Part shown: piece by piece, positions 1 through 9,816 of the stretch
Layout: each line of letters opens with the position of its first letter
Position numbering within the stretch: position 1 is the stretch's first letter
Notes under the pieces: generated by a model
What the model was told of the DNA's origin: nothing
The model's database searches: none
Seen by the model: only the letters and a program-made list of their open reading frames with translations
Translations under genes and position numbers: made by a program
Assembly: GCA_023251625.1 (NCBI GenBank)
Contig: JAHEYK010000008.1
Location: forward strand, 6,237-47,076
Origin: Bacteroidota bacterium
Lineage (GTDB): Bacteria; Bacteroidota; Bacteroidia; Palsa-948
Direction of reading: 5' to 3'
DNA: 40,840 bases

Positions 1-35
1 TATTACCTATTACCTATTACCTATTGCTTACTGCC
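1..35. repeat. heptanucleotide tandem tract (TATTACC)n
   Basis: Three perfect TATTACC units (1-21) are followed by TATTGCT and TACTGCC, five units in the same 7-bp phase. The tract may continue left of the window. It is too short and spacer-free to be a CRISPR. Confidence 0.85.
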
Positions 36-48
36 TTCCTGCTGCTTT

Positions 49-85
49 CCTACCACTTACTAAATAAATCCTACCACTTACTAAA
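49..85. repeat. 16-bp direct repeat, 21-bp spacing
   Basis: CCTACCACTTACTAAA occurs at 49-64 and 70-85. The 21-bp offset is three times 7, in keeping with the heptamer tract just upstream. Confidence 0.8.
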
Positions 86-113
86 AACCACGAACAACCC
101 CTTGGGATGGGCG

Positions 114-121
114 TATATTTG
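114..121 (+). promoter_or_regulatory. possible -7 box (TATATTTG) of the TonB operon
   Basis: TATATTTG fits the Bacteroidota sigma-70 consensus TAnnTTTG. No clear -33 TTTG lies at the expected distance, so support is weak. It would imply a leader of about 270 nt before the receptor gene. Confidence 0.35.
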
Positions 122-395
122 TCCTAGAGAACCACAATAATGAGCCGGATGCAAAAAGCAGATAAAAAATACTCAAAAAAATATTTGGATATGGGATTTA
201 AATATTTATACATTTGCCCGCTCTTTTTAAAAACGCTCTTCTCTTTTCCAACGCTCTTTGGGGAGAAGGCACAACCTGTTTTGAAATTGATATTGAATCG
301 TCAGATACACAATTCGTGCATTTTCCGCATTGGAACTTCTTCCTTTTGCGTTTCTAAAATAAATTTAAGAACTCAAACTTTAAACAATTAAGAAT
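122..395 (+). other. untranslated leader / intergenic stretch
   Basis: No convincing gene is seen here. An 83-codon open frame (140-391) has no recognisable domain or signal peptide and ends 4 nt before the receptor start. CGCTCTT recurs three times between about 219 and 261. Just before the receptor start there is a degenerate heptamer tract, AGAACTC-AAACTTT-AAACAAT (368-388). Confidence 0.5.
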
Positions 396-3300
396 ATGTT
401 AAAGAAAATCTACACTACTCTCTTAGTAGCCGTTGCAGCCGGAACAGTAGCCCTCGCACAGGTAGGAACCCTAAAAGGAACCGTGACCGATGGTAAATCG
501 GGCGAGGCCCTTTCGTTTGCAAATGTGCAGGTAGAAGCAGGCGGAGGCGCTGTAGCAAAAACAATTGCCGATATTGACGGTAATTTTACCATCAAGGCCA
601 TTCAGCCGGGTACTTATGACCTGAAGGTAGTGGCCGTGGGATATAAAACCATCATGGTAAAAGGGATTGTTGTAGGAGCTGATAAAACAACATACCAGAA
701 CGACCTGAAAGCAGAAACTACTGCTGAAATTAAAGATGAAGTGGTGATCACTGAATATGTTGTTCCTCTTGTTGACCCGGATACTAAATCAGGAGGTAAT
801 ATTACACGCGATCAGTTTGTGGCCATGCCATCCAAAAATATCAATTCGGTAGCATCTACTACTGCAGGTGTGTTTCAGTCGGATGAAGGAAGCGGATTAA
901 GTGTACGCGGAGGACGCCAAAATACAGACGGACCTGACGGAGGTAGTACAAAATATATAATTGACGGAGTGCCTGTAGGAGGATCTGCAGGGGTGCCTCA
1001 AAGTGCGATCGAACAGGTTTCGGTTATTACAGGAGGTGTACCCGCACAATATGGCGATGCAACAGGAGGTTTTGTGAACATCACTACACGCGGAGGTATT
1101 CGTCCTGAGTATTACGGTGGTGTTGAATTTGTTTCTTCTCAGCTTACCGATGACTACGGATATAACTACGGTAACTTTAGTGTAGGTGGTCCGCTGATGT
1201 CTAAAAAAGACAGCGCAGGCAACAAAACAGCCAAAGTAGGATTCTTTGTTTCGGGTGAACTTACTTCAGACAAAGACCCAAGCCCTTCTTCAGTAGGTGT
1301 ATACAAAGTAAAAGATGCAAAACTGGCTGAGCTCGAAGCACACCCGCTGAGCCTTGCAGATAATGGTTCAGGATTGACCCTGAATTCCAACTTTGTTACG
1401 AAAGACGATATGGAGCATCTCAATGCAAGACAGAATGTGGGAAGTAATTCTGCAAAACTGGATGCAAAGATCGACTTCCAGATGACAAAAGATATCAAAC
1501 TGACAGTGGGTGGGTCATACGATTATAATAACTACCGCGATTTCACTTTTGCCTATTCATTATTTAACTCCCGGAATAATGCTCAGTATATAAAGAATAC
1601 AGCACGTGTGTATGGAAAGATAACACACAAACTAGGAAAAGCACATGCGCAGGGAGAAAAAAGCACTTCCATTATTCAAAACGCTTACTATACATTATTG
1701 GTTAGCTACAACCGCAGCACTGACGTATTGCAGTCGGCTGACCACAAAGACAATTATTTTGATTATGGATATATAGGTCACTTCCAGACTTTCAAAGCAC
1801 CTACCTATGCTGCTGTAAGAGACAGTGCAACCGGTCCCGTTAAATATTACACCCAGGTTGGTTGGGCAGATACTGCAGTGAATTTTACTGCCGGCGATCT
1901 GAACCCTCTTGGTGCCAACTATACAAAGGACTACTATGACCTGATGGGAACACCCAGTACACTGACCGACATTGCGCCTTGGGGGCTCCGTAACGGTGAC
2001 CGTCCGTCCAGCCCATATAGCCTCTTTAACAATACCGGAAGACAGGTTAATGGTTATCACAATCGTGTTGCGACACAGTTTCGTATAACAGGAACTTTTT
2101 CTGCCGATATAAAGAATCACAACCTTCAGTTGGGAGTTGATTATGAGCAAAGAAGCAGCGCTGCATGGGATGTTTCTCCTACCGGATTATGGAGCCTTGG
2201 CCGTTTGCTTGTGAACAAACACCTTACTTCGTTGAGCTCAACAGATTCTACATTGGATCATACTACAAATTCAGTGAATTACTACACGCATCCATATACA
2301 AATGATGCTGCTACCCTTGCTCAGGAGAGCACTTTCGGAAAATCAGTAAGAGGTGCTGTGGGAGTTGCCGATAACAAATGGGTAGATCTGGATAATTTAG
2401 ATCCAAGCCAGCTTTCCATCAGCATGTTCAGCCCCGATGAATTGCTTAACAACGGAAACTCGTATGTTACTTCTTATTATGGATATTCATACGATAATCA
2501 AAAGCTCAACGGCACTTCATTTGACATGAAAGCGCTGGAATCCTTTTACAAGGATAAAGACGCAGTAGGAAACTATACTAGGGTGACCCCTGCTTTCCAG
2601 CCCATCTATTATTCAGGATATATTCAGGATAAGTTCGATGTAAAGGATATGAAGTTCAATATCGGGCTGCGCATGGATGGATTTAATGCAAATCAGCCTG
2701 TTCTGCAGGATAAATATTTGTTATACGAAACATATAAAGTTTCTGAGGATACAAAATTCACTCACCCATCCAACATGGCTTCAAACTATGTGGTGTATGT
2801 GGACGATGCAAAAAACCCTACAAAAATTGTAGGATATAGAGACGGGGATAATTGGTATAACAAAGATGGTATACAGGTGGCTGATCCCAAGGTTATTGCA
2901 CAAGCTACCAACAGCGGCTCTATTCAGCCGTATCTGAAATATCCTCACGAAAACTTTTTGGATTCTTCCAAGGTGTCTAACGTATTTAAAATGTATGAGA
3001 CCCAGATCAATTTCATGCCTCGTATCGCGTTCTCTTTCCCTATTTCCAAAGAGGCAAACTTTTTTGCGCACTACGATGTACTTACACAACGCCCTCCCTC
3101 AAGTACCCGTATTGACCCAACAAACTACCTCTTCATTCAAAGCGGATATTTCGCGGCCGTCAGCAATCCTGCGCTTAAACCCGAAAAAACTATCGATTAT
3201 GAACTTGGATTTACCCAGGTGTTGAACGAGCGCAAGAATGCAGCACTCACTATCACTGCTTTTTACCGCCAGATGAAAGATATGTTGCAGCAGAGAAGTA

Positions 3301-4106
3301 TAACAGACGCATATCCTGTTACCTATACCACTTATGATAACGTAGATTTTGGAAACGTAAAAGGATTATCGGTAGCATATGATCTGCGTAGAACGGGAAA
3401 TTCATCTCTGAATGCAAGCTATACATTGCAGTTTGCTGAAGGTACCGGCTCTACTTCTACTTCAGCTAGCTCCGTAATTGCTTCCGGGCAACCCAACTTG
3501 AAAAGCACAAACCCACTTGACTTTGACCAGCGTCATTCTTTTGTATTGAGCTATGATTATCGTTTTGGAAGCGGAAAAGATTACAATGGTCCTCAGGCAA
3601 AATGGGCAAAGGCCATCTTTGAAAACTTCGGGGGTAACATCGTGGGTAGGGCCGGAAGCGGGCTTCCATACAGCCGCATACGCAATGTAGTGAGCGGTAA
3701 CGGTAATGGAGACACACAGGTTATTATGGGACTCAACCAGTCCAGCACACTTGATGGAAACGTGAATGGTTCAAATTTGCCATGGCAATACCGTATTGAT
3801 CTTCGCCTGGATAAACACTTCCCACTCACCTGGGGCAAAGGCACAGGGGATAAGGCTAAAAAATCAAACCTGACCGTTTTCTTGCAAGTGTTGAATCTTT
3901 TCGATACACAAAATATTCTGAATATATATCGTCATACAGGAGATCCGAAGGATGATGGCTATCTTTCTGATCCAAGCACTCAAGGCTTCATCAGCGGCCA
4001 GCCAAGCCCACAGGCATTCAGAGACCAGTATGATGCCAAACTGGGAGTTCCTACAAATTACAGCATACCAAGAAGAATGAGAATAGGTATAACACTTGAC
4101 TTTTAA
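396..4106 (+). CDS. TonB-dependent receptor with N-terminal carboxypeptidase-regulatory-like domain
   Basis: 1236-aa outer-membrane receptor of the CarboxypepD_reg/plug/barrel type. Residues 1-22 are a signal peptide (cleavage around ALA|Q). Residues 25-110 look like the regulatory beta-sandwich (GTVTDGKSGEALSFANV, DGNFTIKAIQPGTYDL). Residues 140-235 look like the plug (LSVRGGRQN, YIIDGVPVGG, QVSVITGGVPAQYGDATGG). The rest is an aromatic-rich barrel ending in phenylalanine, as outer-membrane barrels usually do. Such receptors import or gate large ligands at the outer membrane with TonB/ExbBD energy. The ligand cannot be told: no SusD partner follows. Instead a giant secreted protein and a PorV-like protein do, so a role linked to type IX secretion or surface assembly is possible. 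The ATG at 396 is preceded by an A-rich stretch rather than a strong Shine-Dalgarno. Confidence 0.93.
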   Translation: MLKKIYTTLLVAVAAGTVALAQVGTLKGTVTDGKSGEALSFANVQVEAGGGAVAKTIADIDGNFTIKAIQPGTYDLKVVAVGYKTIMVKGIVVGADKTTYQNDLKAETTAEIKDEVVITEYVVPLVDPDTKSGGNITRDQFVAMPSKNINSVASTTAGVFQSDEGSGLSVRGGRQNTDGPDGGSTKYIIDGVPVGGSAGVPQSAIEQVSVITGGVPAQYGDATGGFVNITTRGGIRPEYYGGVEFVSSQLTDDYGYNYGNFSVGGPLMSKKDSAGNKTAKVGFFVSGELTSDKDPSPSSVGVYKVKDAKLAELEAHPLSLADNGSGLTLNSNFVTKDDMEHLNARQNVGSNSAKLDAKIDFQMTKDIKLTVGGSYDYNNYRDFTFAYSLFNSRNNAQYIKNTARVYGKITHKLGKAHAQGEKSTSIIQNAYYTLLVSYNRSTDVLQSADHKDNYFDYGYIGHFQTFKAPTYAAVRDSATGPVKYYTQVGWADTAVNFTAGDLNPLGANYTKDYYDLMGTPSTLTDIAPWGLRNGDRPSSPYSLFNNTGRQVNGYHNRVATQFRITGTFSADIKNHNLQLGVDYEQRSSAAWDVSPTGLWSLGRLLVNKHLTSLSSTDSTLDHTTNSVNYYTHPYTNDAATLAQESTFGKSVRGAVGVADNKWVDLDNLDPSQLSISMFSPDELLNNGNSYVTSYYGYSYDNQKLNGTSFDMKALESFYKDKDAVGNYTRVTPAFQPIYYSGYIQDKFDVKDMKFNIGLRMDGFNANQPVLQDKYLLYETYKVSEDTKFTHPSNMASNYVVYVDDAKNPTKIVGYRDGDNWYNKDGIQVADPKVIAQATNSGSIQPYLKYPHENFLDSSKVSNVFKMYETQINFMPRIAFSFPISKEANFFAHYDVLTQRPPSSTRIDPTNYLFIQSGYFAAVSNPALKPEKTIDYELGFTQVLNERKNAALTITAFYRQMKDMLQQRSITDAYPVTYTTYDNVDFGNVKGLSVAYDLRRTGNSSLNASYTLQFAEGTGSTSTSASSVIASGQPNLKSTNPLDFDQRHSFVLSYDYRFGSGKDYNGPQAKWAKAIFENFGGNIVGRAGSGLPYSRIRNVVSGNGNGDTQVIMGLNQSSTLDGNVNGSNLPWQYRIDLRLDKHFPLTWGKGTGDKAKKSNLTVFLQVLNLFDTQNILNIYRHTGDPKDDGYLSDPSTQGFISGQPSPQAFRDQYDAKLGVPTNYSIPRRMRIGITLDF

Positions 4107-4136
4107 TTAAACAGAATAACAAGAAAAATAATTTTT

Positions 4137-4157
4137 GAACTCAGAACTTTAAACTTT
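4137..4157. repeat. heptamer tract GAACTCA-GAACTTT-AAACTTT
   Basis: Three units with a 7-bp period end 6 nt before the start codon at 4164. The same sequence family precedes the start codon of the TonB receptor (368-388). Confidence 0.65.
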
Positions 4158-4163
4158 GTTAAT

Positions 4164-7100
4164 ATGAAAAATCTTACACAACAACTCACCCCGCGCTATT
4201 TCATGGCGTCCGTTATCTACTCTTTAGTAACGATGGGTATTGTAACAGCAGGTCCTCCGGCACATCAGAAGCCACAACCGGCTCCGCCATCGTTGCTTAC
4301 CGGATGTACTCCGGGTGCTGCTCAAACAGATCTGGATGTTAACAACGTGCGTGCTCGTATGCTTACCGGGGGAGACTTCTGGTGGGATTACTCAAACAGT
4401 TCACGTGGACAATACGAAGTTCCTAAAGGCGGCGGCATCATGCCGATCTATGCAGGAGCATTGTGGATCGGTGGTTATGATGGAGCTAATTTACTTTTAG
4501 CAGGACAAGAATATCGCAGCACCGGTAACGACTGGTGGCCGGGCCCTTTAAATAATATAGGTGTGAACCCGGGCATTGCTGCAGAGGTATGTCAGGCGTA
4601 TGATAAACATTACAAGATCACCGCATCAGAGGTGGCTAATTTTATAGGAGGAGCAGCAGCTACTCCGGCAATTACCGGCTGGCCCGCACATGGAAATACT
4701 TCTATAGGTGAGGATCAATACCTGGCTCCATTCTACGATAAAAATGGAGATGGAGTTTATAATCCCGGAGATGGTGATTATCCCGGTTTTGATATGGTAG
4801 GTGCAGGATGTACTGAATCCCAATGTGTTCCGGTTGACCATCTTTTCGGAGATGAAACTCTTTGGTGGGTGATCAACGATAGAGGAAATATTCATACAGC
4901 AACTAACGGAGCGTCTATGGGCCTTGAGGTTCATTGCCAGGCGTTTGGTTTCTTTACCGATGATGAGATCAATAACATGACCTTTAACAGCTATCGGATC
5001 TATAACCGTTCCCCCTTTGCTATTGACAGCACCTTCATTGGTATTTGGTCAGATGTGGAAATTGGTTGTGCTACCGATGACTATGTGGGTTGCGATGTAG
5101 CAAGAGGTTTAGGCTATTGCTATAATGGAACGAACAATGACGTAGCTTGTTCCGGTGAACTTGGATACGGACTCAACCCTCCTGCAGTGGGTATCGACTT
5201 TTTCAGAGGCCCGGTTGCGACTCCTAATGATGGTGTTGATAACGACCGCGACTGTAAAATTGATAACCTAGATCCTTGCGAACAGGCCATCATGAGTCAC
5301 TTCGTATATTTTACAAATGGAGCTCCCCCTGGATATGGAGATCCTAAAGATGCTAAAGAATATTATAATTATCTGAGCGGTTCATGGGCGAATGGCAACC
5401 ATTTGCTCTACGGAGGATCGGGTTTTGGAACACTGACAGGGGCTACCAATATTCCTTGTGATTATTGTTTCCCGGGCAAAACAGACCATACTTACGAATG
5501 GGGCACAGGCGGAAATTGTTCTACTCCTGCAACAGCTCAGGCTGACTGGAGCGAGGTTACTGCAGGCCAAACACCGAATGACAGAAGATTAGTAGAATCA
5601 GCAGGTCCGTTTAAAATGCTGCCAGGTGCTGTTAACGTGGTAACAGCCGGTGTGGTTTGGGCAAGAGCTGCCGGAGGAAACATTGCTTCTCTTAATCTGC
5701 TTCAATCAGTAGACGATAAAGCGCAAAAACTTTTTGACAACTGCTTTCAGGTATTGAATGGCCCTGATGCACCGGATCTTACCATCCAGGAGTTGGATAA
5801 AAAACTGATCATTTATCTTACTAACAAATCTACTTCCAATAACTACAATGAAACCTATCAGGAGTACGATCCTTCAATTTCATTGTTTGATTCTGCCGGC
5901 ATTGCGGTACCATGTATAGATACCACTTACAATTTTGAAGGGTATAAAGTGTTCCAGGTAAAAGATGCTACTGTTTCTGCAAACGATCTGGCCGATGTAT
6001 CCAAAGCACGTTTAGTAGCACAGTGCGATGTGAAGAACGGGGTGTCAAATATCATCAACTATATATTTGACCAAACACTGGGCTCCAGTATTCCTGCACT
6101 TCAGGTAACAGGTACTGATAAAGGTATTTTCCATTCTCTCGAGATCACAAATGACCTCTTTGCTCAGGGAGATCCTAAGATCGTCAATCACAGAACCTAT
6201 TTTTTCATGGCTGTCACGTATGGCTATAATAACTACAAGCCTTACAAACAGGATGGAGTGATCAACTGGGCGGATAACAAATGTTCTCCTAACACAGCAA
6301 CCGGAAGTATGCCTGCAGGAATTACAGCAGCTATGGACGGCCAGAAGAAATCCTACAAGCAAGGACGCAGAAATATTAAGAACTATTCTGCCATCCCGCA
6401 CATTTCGACTCCGTATGCTAATGGAACAGAAATGCATGGATCATACGGAGCAGGACCTATGGTTACCCGTATTGAAGGAAACGGAAATGGAGGCATGGAG
6501 CTTGAACTTACTCCGGCTTCTACTTCAGCCATACTTTCTGCATCAGACTCGAGGATGAAAACACCTCAATACACATTGGACCACGGACCTATCAACGTAT
6601 CAGTTGTTGATCCGCTCAATGTTCCGGATGGTAACAACTTTACCCTCAAACTTGATACAATGCCTGTTATCCAATATAACTCGTTGTTAGGAGGATTCCT
6701 GGCAGGCGATACCGTTACAGGTTCTGGCTCAGGTGCAAAAGGAATAGTAATTAATAGTTATGTGGCTACTCCTGTGACCACAGGGGCGATCTATATTAGA
6801 CCACTTTCGGGCACATTTGCAGTGAACGACACTGTTACGGGAACTAAAAATGGAGATCTGCATGCAACGGCTAAAAAAATTCCTACTACGATCGATTACG
6901 CTGCCTGGACTTTGACAAACAATACCCAGGTTGAAACGATCAATTCGGCTAATATGATCAAAGGCCTTAACGAGCAGTTGATCCTGAAATGGGGATTAGC
7001 CATCTCTATCTTCCAGACGGGTGACCCCGGGTCTGCAATTGTTGCCTCCAATAATGGACTTATAAGCTCCAGCATCACCTTTGCAGATGCATCTAAGAAA

Positions 7101-8579
7101 TGGCTCACCGGACTTAAGAACGTGGATGCTAAATCATATTCACACTGGATACGTTCAGGAAAAACATCCAGCACGGATGATTTCTTGAACTGCTATGTGG
7201 GAATTGATGATAACCAGTACTACGAAGGAGTGGTAGACGGAACATGGGCGCCTTACAGATTAGTTGCTCCTACCGCAACTACATTTGATCATACTTTATA
7301 TTACACAGGCCCCGGATTTCAAAAATTAATCATGCCTAAAACACAGATTAAAGATCTTTCCAGTGTGGATGTGGTCTTTACAAGTGATAAGAGCAAATGG
7401 ACACGCTGCCCTGTAATTGAAATGTGCGAAGATTCCCTGTATGCAGATTCCAGCTATTTACATACAAACGGCATCACATCAAGAGCAAGAAAATTTGACA
7501 TCAGGCGCGCTCCTTCGGTGGATAAGAATGGAAATCCCGATGGTACGACTAATACTTGGGGGCCTCCGGGGGTTCCTTCTACAGGTATGAGCTGGTTCCC
7601 CGGCTATGCCATCAATCTTGAAACAGGCGAGCGTCTTAACATGGCATTCGGAGAGAATTCTGCCCTTGTTAAGCAGCATGGAAATGATATGAAATGGAAT
7701 CCTACTGCAAATACAACAAGTACTGATTCTTTACCTTGGGATTCACAGGGTCAAACGGGAAGTCCTGTTTTTGGTGGACAGCATTATATCTATGTGTTTG
7801 GTCATATCAAAGACAATGATTCAGTGGGGTCACCAACGCCTAATGATTTCATCAACATGCCGCGTTATGATGCCGGTAAATTTATGGATTCAATTTTACA
7901 CTCAAGCAGTGGCTTGCCTTCAAACACCAATAAAGGTGAGATATACCGCGATGCACTGTGGGTGAACATTCCGCTTCTCACTGCAGGCCATAGCTTGCTT
8001 GAAACAGATGTTACGGTGCGTTTGAGAGTATCAAAATCCTATAAGTTCGGATATTCTCCTGCAACTATTCAGGATGGTACCAAGATCATCTATACAGATA
8101 CAGCATCTGTAGCATGGGGACAGAACAAAAATCTGCCTATGTATACATTCACTACAGATGGCATAGCAACGCATACAAGCCAGTCCGATAGAGCTGCGAG
8201 TGCAATGGATCTGATCAACATTGTTCCGAATCCATACTACGCATATTCTAAGTATGAGACTAACTCGTTGGATAACCGCGTTAAGATCACGAACCTTCCG
8301 GAGGTGTGTACCATCTCTATTTACAATCTGGGAGGAACGCTTATCCGCAGAATGACCCAGGGCATGACACAATACGAAACAACTTACCAGGCCGGCCCCA
8401 AGAGTGAGGATGCTACTATAGCATGGCACGATGGGTCTATGGATTGGGATCTTAAGAATACCATTGGAACTCCTATTGCCAGCGGTGTTTATATCATCCA
8501 TGTTGAAGTACCGGGAGTCGGAGAGAAAACACTTAAGTGGTTTGGCGTATTGCGTCCTATTGACCTTCAATCTTATTAA
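4164..8579 (+). CDS. giant secreted protein with T9SS-type C-terminal region
   Basis: 1471 aa. Residues 1-29 form a signal peptide with a long n-region. Near residues 60-105 is the pattern NVRARML-GGDFWWDY followed by ALWIGGYDG and GNDWWPGP, which recurs in large secreted Bacteroidota proteins. DKNGDGVYNPGDGD (about 190-205) and DNDRDCKIDNLDPC are Asp-rich loops that may bind calcium. The C-terminus (from about 1350) has NIVPNPYYAYS and then a short beta-sandwich ending ASGVYIIHVEVPG with a basic/aromatic tail, resembling T9SS C-terminal domains. It is probably exported by Sec and carried over the outer membrane by the Por system. It lies between a TonB receptor and a PorV/PorQ-like gene, with gaps of 57 and 34 nt. 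No enzymatic domain is recognised. Confidence 0.8.
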   Translation: MKNLTQQLTPRYFMASVIYSLVTMGIVTAGPPAHQKPQPAPPSLLTGCTPGAAQTDLDVNNVRARMLTGGDFWWDYSNSSRGQYEVPKGGGIMPIYAGALWIGGYDGANLLLAGQEYRSTGNDWWPGPLNNIGVNPGIAAEVCQAYDKHYKITASEVANFIGGAAATPAITGWPAHGNTSIGEDQYLAPFYDKNGDGVYNPGDGDYPGFDMVGAGCTESQCVPVDHLFGDETLWWVINDRGNIHTATNGASMGLEVHCQAFGFFTDDEINNMTFNSYRIYNRSPFAIDSTFIGIWSDVEIGCATDDYVGCDVARGLGYCYNGTNNDVACSGELGYGLNPPAVGIDFFRGPVATPNDGVDNDRDCKIDNLDPCEQAIMSHFVYFTNGAPPGYGDPKDAKEYYNYLSGSWANGNHLLYGGSGFGTLTGATNIPCDYCFPGKTDHTYEWGTGGNCSTPATAQADWSEVTAGQTPNDRRLVESAGPFKMLPGAVNVVTAGVVWARAAGGNIASLNLLQSVDDKAQKLFDNCFQVLNGPDAPDLTIQELDKKLIIYLTNKSTSNNYNETYQEYDPSISLFDSAGIAVPCIDTTYNFEGYKVFQVKDATVSANDLADVSKARLVAQCDVKNGVSNIINYIFDQTLGSSIPALQVTGTDKGIFHSLEITNDLFAQGDPKIVNHRTYFFMAVTYGYNNYKPYKQDGVINWADNKCSPNTATGSMPAGITAAMDGQKKSYKQGRRNIKNYSAIPHISTPYANGTEMHGSYGAGPMVTRIEGNGNGGMELELTPASTSAILSASDSRMKTPQYTLDHGPINVSVVDPLNVPDGNNFTLKLDTMPVIQYNSLLGGFLAGDTVTGSGSGAKGIVINSYVATPVTTGAIYIRPLSGTFAVNDTVTGTKNGDLHATAKKIPTTIDYAAWTLTNNTQVETINSANMIKGLNEQLILKWGLAISIFQTGDPGSAIVASNNGLISSSITFADASKKWLTGLKNVDAKSYSHWIRSGKTSSTDDFLNCYVGIDDNQYYEGVVDGTWAPYRLVAPTATTFDHTLYYTGPGFQKLIMPKTQIKDLSSVDVVFTSDKSKWTRCPVIEMCEDSLYADSSYLHTNGITSRARKFDIRRAPSVDKNGNPDGTTNTWGPPGVPSTGMSWFPGYAINLETGERLNMAFGENSALVKQHGNDMKWNPTANTTSTDSLPWDSQGQTGSPVFGGQHYIYVFGHIKDNDSVGSPTPNDFINMPRYDAGKFMDSILHSSSGLPSNTNKGEIYRDALWVNIPLLTAGHSLLETDVTVRLRVSKSYKFGYSPATIQDGTKIIYTDTASVAWGQNKNLPMYTFTTDGIATHTSQSDRAASAMDLINIVPNPYYAYSKYETNSLDNRVKITNLPEVCTISIYNLGGTLIRRMTQGMTQYETTYQAGPKSEDATIAWHDGSMDWDLKNTIGTPIASGVYIIHVEVPGVGEKTLKWFGVLRPIDLQSY

Positions 8580-8613
8580 GCAAAAAAATAAAAAGATTAA
8601 TCAGCTATAAATA

Positions 8614-9714
8614 ATGAACAATATGAAGCACACAATAAAAATTCTGACAGCATCGGTACTTGCAGCAACGATCTTCGCAGGTAACACCTATGCAGGAAAC
8701 CAGGACCGTGCAGGCCAGGCAGGGGCATCTGAATTGCTCATCAACCCTTGGGCAAGAAGCTCAGGATGGGGCGATGCAAACTATGCAGGCTGCCGCGGGT
8801 TGGAGGCGCAGTACCTCAATGTGGCAGGTACAGCCTTCACCACAAAAACCGAATTGTTGTTTGCTCATTCAAATTACCTGAGTGGCAGTGGCATCGGAAT
8901 TAATTCTTTTGGCTTTACTCAAAAGGCCGGCGCATCCGGGGTGATAGGATTTGGTATCATGTCCATGGATTTTGGAAATATCCCTATTACTACCAATGAC
9001 CTTCCTGAAGGAGGTTTGGGTAATTATACCATTCAGATGATCAACATTGGCATTTCGTATGCAAAAGGTTTTACAGATCATATTTTTGGGGGTATAAATT
9101 TAAAGATCATTGACGAGGCCATTCCCAATGCTCAGGCAGCCGGTGTAGCACTGGATGCAGGTATTCAGTATGTGGCAGGAAAGAACAACAGCACAAGATT
9201 CGGAATATCTCTGAAGAACATCGGTCCTAAATTACAATTTACAGGGGATGGACTTTCTTTCCGTGCTGTCTATGACAACGGAACCTCTTCTTATCCGATC
9301 ACAGTTGAGCAGCGTTCAGCGGCTTATGAATTACCTTCACTTCTTAACATCGGAGCTGCTCATGATTTCTATTTAGGCGGTAGCGATTCAGCTTCTAAAG
9401 ATAACAGGATCACAGTGGCTCTGGCATTTACATCCAATTCTTTTGGAAAAGACCAGGGCAAGATCGGCCTTGAGTATGGCTTCAAATCATTCCTTATGCT
9501 GCGCGCAGGGTATTGCTATGAAAGCGGCATTATGAATGACGATTATACTCAAACGGTTAACCGCACTTCTGCTCAAACAGGCCCCAGTGCTGGTTTTACC
9601 ATAGAGCTTCCCATGAACAAGGAAAAAGGTTCAACATTTGGCTTTGATTATTCGTATCGTTTTACCACTCCTTACGCGGGCATTCATACCTTTGGACTTC
9701 GCATGAAGTTGTAA
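8614..9714 (+). CDS. PorV/PorQ family outer-membrane protein
   Basis: 366 aa with a signal peptide (residues 1-27, cleavage near YAG|NQ). The mature N-terminus AGQAGASELLINPWARSSG, followed by LEAQYLNVAGTAF, is the opening of PorV/PorQ-type barrels (FadL-like fold), in which a short motif recalls when a secreted client meets the translocon. The rest alternates Gly/aromatic strands, and the last residues GLRMKL suit a barrel end. It is third in the operon behind the T9SS-type secreted protein, which suggests a dedicated shuttle or anchor for it. The start may equally be the in-frame ATG nine bases downstream (8623). The operon ends in a strong hairpin 30 nt after the stop. Confidence 0.85.
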   Translation: MNNMKHTIKILTASVLAATIFAGNTYAGNQDRAGQAGASELLINPWARSSGWGDANYAGCRGLEAQYLNVAGTAFTTKTELLFAHSNYLSGSGIGINSFGFTQKAGASGVIGFGIMSMDFGNIPITTNDLPEGGLGNYTIQMINIGISYAKGFTDHIFGGINLKIIDEAIPNAQAAGVALDAGIQYVAGKNNSTRFGISLKNIGPKLQFTGDGLSFRAVYDNGTSSYPITVEQRSAAYELPSLLNIGAAHDFYLGGSDSASKDNRITVALAFTSNSFGKDQGKIGLEYGFKSFLMLRAGYCYESGIMNDDYTQTVNRTSAQTGPSAGFTIELPMNKEKGSTFGFDYSYRFTTPYAGIHTFGLRMKL

Positions 9715-9730
9715 GTTCAACAGATTTTCT

Positions 9731-9738
9731 TACCTTTG
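9731..9738 (+). promoter_or_regulatory. candidate promoter -7 box of greA (TACCTTTG)
   Basis: TACCTTTG matches TAnnTTTG, and a TTG triplet at 9709-9711 lies 19 nt upstream, a fitting -33 spacing. It precedes the terminator-like hairpin, so transcripts from it would pass through the hairpin before greA. Confidence 0.4.
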
Positions 9739-9743
9739 TTCAA

Positions 9744-9787
9744 CCCCCCGATTCTCCCGATAGCTATCGGGATATCGGGGGGTTTTT
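9744..9787 (+). terminator. strong Rho-independent terminator hairpin
   Basis: The outer arms CCCCCCGAT (9744-9752) and ATCGGGGGG (9774-9782) pair perfectly. Inner arms CCCGATA (9756-9762) and TATCGGG (9765-9771) also pair, and five T residues follow. It probably ends the TonB/secreted/PorV operon, or acts as an attenuator in the greA leader. Confidence 0.85.
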
Positions 9788-9816
9788 ACTCCTAAATCAC
9801 TGTAAATACGCATACC

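Noticed and set aside
1-85. Possible CRISPR array
   Set aside because: Units are 7 bp with no spacers, and no cas genes are present.
140-391. 83-codon open frame before the TonB receptor
   Set aside because: No domain, no signal peptide, atypical composition and it overlaps repeat-like DNA; more likely an untranslated leader.
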